Shown here: positions 46,320 through 48,719 of the stretch, piece by piece
How positions within the stretch are numbered: position 1 is the first letter of the stretch
Layout: each line of letters starts with the position of its first letter
Origin: Persephonella sp.
Lineage (GTDB): Bacteria; Aquificota; Aquificia; Aquificales; Hydrogenothermaceae
Assembly (NCBI GenBank): GCA_030949555.1
Contig: JAUZSJ010000051.1
Coordinates: 1-48,719 of the forward strand
Direction: 5' to 3'
Length of the DNA stretch: 48,719 nucleotides
Translations under genes and position numbers: made by a program
Notes under the pieces: generated by a model
The model's input: the letters and a program-made list of their open reading frames with translations, nothing else
The model's database searches: none
Told to the model about the DNA's origin: nothing

Positions 46320-47228
46320 ATGAATATAGCGGTAATAAGTTTTGACCAGGATTTAGTTACAAGTCTGGCAAAGAAACTACCGGACTTTCAGGTTAAAGGC
46401 TACACTGACAGTCTGAGTCTCCTGAGGGAGATATCATTTTTTGACCCTGAAATTATTATCTACGACGCCACCGGCGGAGACCTTGCATTTAACGCACTTG
46501 AATTTTTCCTATCGAGGGAACAGGTAAAGGGTAAAAAGATAAAGGTCCTGATATCAAAGGATAATCCTATTGATGAAAAATCACTGTCCCAGTTTTCAGG
46601 ACTGGACTTTTATGACAAAGAGGCAGAACTGGAAAAACTTGTACAGGATTTAAAAGAAACAGGAGGGGAGGAAGCTACTGTAGAGTCATTTGAAGAAAGC
46701 TATCAGCCACCGACAGATATGGAAGCCCTTTTATCTACAGAAAGTCCTCAGACTGAAAGAGGCGAAATAGACCTGTCTATGGAAACGGAAGATATAGAAG
46801 ACGTAAATGAGCTGCTGAAAGAGATGGAAAACATATCTGTAGAGGAAACTGCTACACCACAGAAAACATCAAAAAAAGAAGAGGCAACAAACACAGGAGG
46901 AATGCTAAAGATAACTGTTGAGATATCTCCTGAGGATATCAGAGAAACAGTTTTAAAAATAGCTGTAGAAAAACTTATAGAGGAAATTAAGACAGATGTT
47001 GACATACAGAAGATAAAGGAAGACCTTCAGAAGGATTTCTTTGACAGATTAGAAAAAGAGTTAAAAGATTCTGCAGAAGAGATAAAGGAAAATATCAAAA
47101 ATAAAGTATTTGAAAGTATAGAAAGCGAGCTGAAGGAAAAGGTAAAAGAAAGTATCAAAGAGGATGTTACAAGGATAACAACAGAGCTTGTTAAAGAAAA
47201 ACTCAATCAGGTTTTTGGGAGTAAGTAG
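46320..47228 (+). CDS. Receiver-like domain plus acidic linker and long coiled helix, unknown function
   Basis: 302 residues from ATG 46320 (preceded by GGAGGGG). Residues 1-115 read like a CheY-type fold: MNIAVISFDQD, PEIIIYDATGGDLA (an Asp where the phosphoacceptor would be), KIKVLISKDN (Ser) and DFYDKEAEL (Lys), but the first acidic pair is weak. Residues about 120-200 are an acidic, disordered linker (ETGGEEATVESFEES, ENISVEET). The C-terminal part is a mainly helical charged segment, KIAVEKLIEEIKTDV to VKEKLNQVF, rich in coiled-coil heptads. No output domain is recognised. It is divergent from parAB and overlaps the flippase gene's 3' end by 26 bases. Confidence 0.7.
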   Translation: MNIAVISFDQDLVTSLAKKLPDFQVKGYTDSLSLLREISFFDPEIIIYDATGGDLAFNALEFFLSREQVKGKKIKVLISKDNPIDEKSLSQFSGLDFYDKEAELEKLVQDLKETGGEEATVESFEESYQPPTDMEALLSTESPQTERGEIDLSMETEDIEDVNELLKEMENISVEETATPQKTSKKEEATNTGGMLKITVEISPEDIRETVLKIAVEKLIEEIKTDVDIQKIKEDLQKDFFDRLEKELKDSAEEIKENIKNKVFESIESELKEKVKESIKEDVTRITTELVKEKLNQVFGSK

Positions 47229-48090
47229 GTTTTAGAAAATATGCAAGGGCAGCTATTAAGGCTGCCCCTGTTAGCATAAATATATGAACAAACACAGAAG
47301 CAAGTAAAGCCTTTTCCTTATCAACACCTAAAAGTATCAGTACCCCTGCATATCCGCCTTCGTATGTCTCCTATTCCTGCAATTCCATGAACTGGCAGTA
47401 TAGTCGTAATATCTCCAGCAGAAGCTGCAAAAAATGCTTTACCAAAGCCCAGGTCAATACCGGCAGGCAGAACAAGATAAAAGGAGCTAAATTTCAGAAA
47501 AACGTAAGAACAGAAAGCCCGTATAAAACAGTTATATTTTTGAAATTCAACTTACTTTCCTTGAATTCTTCTAATTTTCCGTAATTTATAACAGAAGATA
47601 GATGCTTTAAAATAACAGCTGAAACAGGCATTACAACAATGAGCAGGAAAGCAAAAAAATAAAAACCTTTCAAAACGAGAAAGGCAGCTCCAAAAACGGA
47701 AAATAAAGATATTGCATCAAATATCCTGACAGTAAAAAAAGTTATGGCACTTTCTGAAAAAGGTATATTCTCCTTCCTTAACATATAAAAAAAGGAGAGT
47801 TCTCCTGTTCTGAAAGGAAGAAATATATTAAATACTGTATTAAATGCAGTTATTCTAAACAGCTTTCTAAAGTCCTTTATAGAAAGTGTTAATCTCCATC
47901 TCACAGTTCTTGTAATGTATGAAAGAAAATAAAAAACAAACGCAACTGCAATGTTGAGTGGATTTATCCCCTTAAAAAACTGGATAAATTTCTCAAATCC
48001 TATAACAGCATAAAACAGATACAGAAACCCTGCTGTTATCCCAACAGATATGAATATCTCAAACAGTTTAATTAACTTTTTCCTCAACAA
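47203..48090 (-). CDS. UPF0104/AglD-like membrane protein, possible flippase (frameshifted)
   Basis: About 295 residues with seven or eight membrane segments. FVFYFLSYITRTVRWRLTL, FNIFLPFRTGELSFFYML (family motif F-PFR-GE), FFTVRIFDAISLF, and after breaks near 47500 and 47368 the segment GIDLGFGKAFFAASAGDITT, VHGIAGIGDI-GGYAGVLILL. These match the lysylphosphatidylglycerol synthetase TM/UPF0104 family (PF03706), whose members near GT2 enzymes may flip lipid-linked sugars. It starts inside the end of the neighbouring glycosyltransferase gene, which supports that role. Confidence 0.78.
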
Positions 48091-48719
48091 GTCCCCTGTT
48101 TACTGTTTCTAACTGCTGGTTTCTGATAATTTCCCTGATGATATAAGGTCTTTTTCCCTGAGACTCGTAATAGGTCCTCGTTATCAGTTCAGCAACAATA
48201 CCTGTTGATATAAGCTGTATTCCAGAGAGGAAAAACAGTGTTCCAAAGATGAGGAGGGGTCTGTTACCGATATCCTGTCCCAAAAACAGCTTTATTCCTA
48301 CAAGATAAAGAAGGACAGCAGTCCCAAGCAAAAGGAGAACTGCCCCGGAGCCTCCCAGTATTCTGAGGGGTTTTGTCCTGTAATCAAGGAGGAACTTAAC
48401 AAGTATAAGGTCAAGCAACACCTTAAACGTCCGTGAGATTCCATACTTTGACTTGCCGTAAATCCTTGGATGATGTCTGACAGGAATCTCAGTAACTTTT
48501 GCTCCAATAGCCTTTGACAGAGCAGGTAAAAATCTGTGCATCTCTCCATAAAAATCAAGATTTTTAGCTACTTCAGACCTGTAAGCCTTAAGAGAACATC
48601 CATAATCGTGAAGATGGATACCTGTTACTTTTGATATAAGCCAGTTTGCTATCCTTGAAGGGAGTGTTCTGCTGATGAATGCATCTTTCCTGTCCTTTCT
48701 CCATCCACTAACTATATCG
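48068..48719 (-). CDS. Polyisoprenyl-phosphate glycosyltransferase, GT2 family (truncated by the window edge)
   Basis: C-terminal 216 residues in one open frame up to the edge; the N-terminal sugar-binding half lies beyond 48719. Seen: DIVSGWRKDRKDAFISR, ISKVTGIHLHDYGCSLKAYR, GEMHRFLPAL, VRHHPRIYGKSKYG and two C-terminal membrane helices (VLLLLGTAVLLYLVGI and LLIFGTLFFLSGIQLI). This is the DPM1/ArnC-like group that moves a sugar to undecaprenyl or dolichyl phosphate at the membrane. Overlap with the flippase-like gene suggests lipid-linked sugar export. Sugar and lipid are not shown. Confidence 0.85.
   Translation of the reverse strand, partial: DIVSGWRKDRKDAFISRTLPSRIANWLISKVTGIHLHDYGCSLKAYRSEVAKNLDFYGEMHRFLPALSKAIGAKVTEIPVRHHPRIYGKSKYGISRTFKVLLDLILVKFLLDYRTKPLRILGGSGAVLLLLGTAVLLYLVGIKLFLGQDIGNRPLLIFGTLFFLSGIQLISTGIVAELITRTYYESQGKRPYIIREIIRNQQLETVNRGLVEEKVN

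Noticed and set aside
47247-47267. GGGCAGC / GCTGCCC hairpin 18 bases after the receiver-like gene stop
   Set aside because: It lies in the coding part of the convergent flippase-like gene (Ala-Ala-Leu codons) and has no T-run on either side, so I do not call it a terminator.

Overview
The window is a dense, low-GC (roughly 37-40% by eye) bacterial chromosome segment that is almost entirely housekeeping genes. Lys/Glu/Ile-rich proteins, a carbamoyl-phosphate synthase large subunit that stops after its N-terminal half, rtcB, diderm envelope genes (heptose epimerase hldD, a lauroyl-type acyltransferase, lgt, mltD) and elongation factor P with a lysine tip all point to a thermophilic diderm, most likely Aquificota and probably the Hydrogenothermaceae (Persephonella or Sulfurihydrogenibium-like). 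That placement is inference from gene content and protein style; no database was searched. I see no CRISPR array, insertion sequence, integrase or rRNA, and only one tRNA.

Sequence quality matters for reading the annotation. About half of the genes carry one or more single-base frame breaks, mostly at runs of identical bases, in genes whose broken parts join into full-length conserved proteins (gltB alone has about eight). I treat these as uncorrected sequencing indels, not gene decay, and give each gene its whole span. The first ~224 bases are almost all purines and do not match the expected folC C-terminus, so they look like a degraded contig end.

Layout. (1) 1-2895, minus: rpe-def-lgt-folC. 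(2) 2959-3553, plus: a dolichol/diacylglycerol-kinase-like membrane protein. (3) 3536-11390, minus: gltB-purE-thermonuclease-lepB-pyrC-MIP18 (read from high to low coordinates). (4) 11488-12513, minus: radical SAM amrS, divergent from (5) 12635-17340, plus: carB N-half, SPFH protein, OsmC protein, three tiny membrane proteins and a YihY-family protein. (6) 17310-18589, minus: SDR and P-loop kinase. (7) 18634-19814, plus: class I aminotransferase, followed tail-to-tail by an elongator-type tRNA-Met. (8) 19970-21466, minus: DUF2267 protein and a COG0731-type radical SAM protein. (9) 21509-26343, plus: mltD-psiE-mfd. (10) 26369-29279, minus: efp-accB-hldD-thrB, divergent from (11) 29357-31407, plus: thiL-rtcB. 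(12) 31408-36808, minus: atpC-trmN6-DUF3817-gpmA-tpiA-secG-coiled-coil protein-SPOUT methyltransferase-mraY, divergent from (13) 36883-42139, plus: elbB-dcd-hom-DASS transporter-Nudix-lpxL. (14) 42213-44363, plus: hemL-NTF2-like-nrdR. (15) 44369-46182, minus: parA-parB. (16) 46320-47228, plus: a receiver-like/coiled-coil protein whose promoter overlaps a palindrome. (17) 47203-48719, minus: a glycosyltransferase (cut by the window edge) and a flippase-like membrane protein.

The most interesting non-coding signals are a 13-bp element, TTAG(CA/TT)TACAATA, in three divergent intergenic regions (rpe/2959, efp/thiL, atpC/elbB) that reads as a bidirectional promoter core; a set of TGTCTTAAA repeats, including a perfect 10-bp-arm palindrome, between parA and the receiver-like gene; and a 15-bp palindrome just upstream of the gltB promoter. 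I found no convincing undescribed multi-gene system. The best candidates for new biology are the parAB/receiver-like locus and the SPFH plus three-microprotein cluster.
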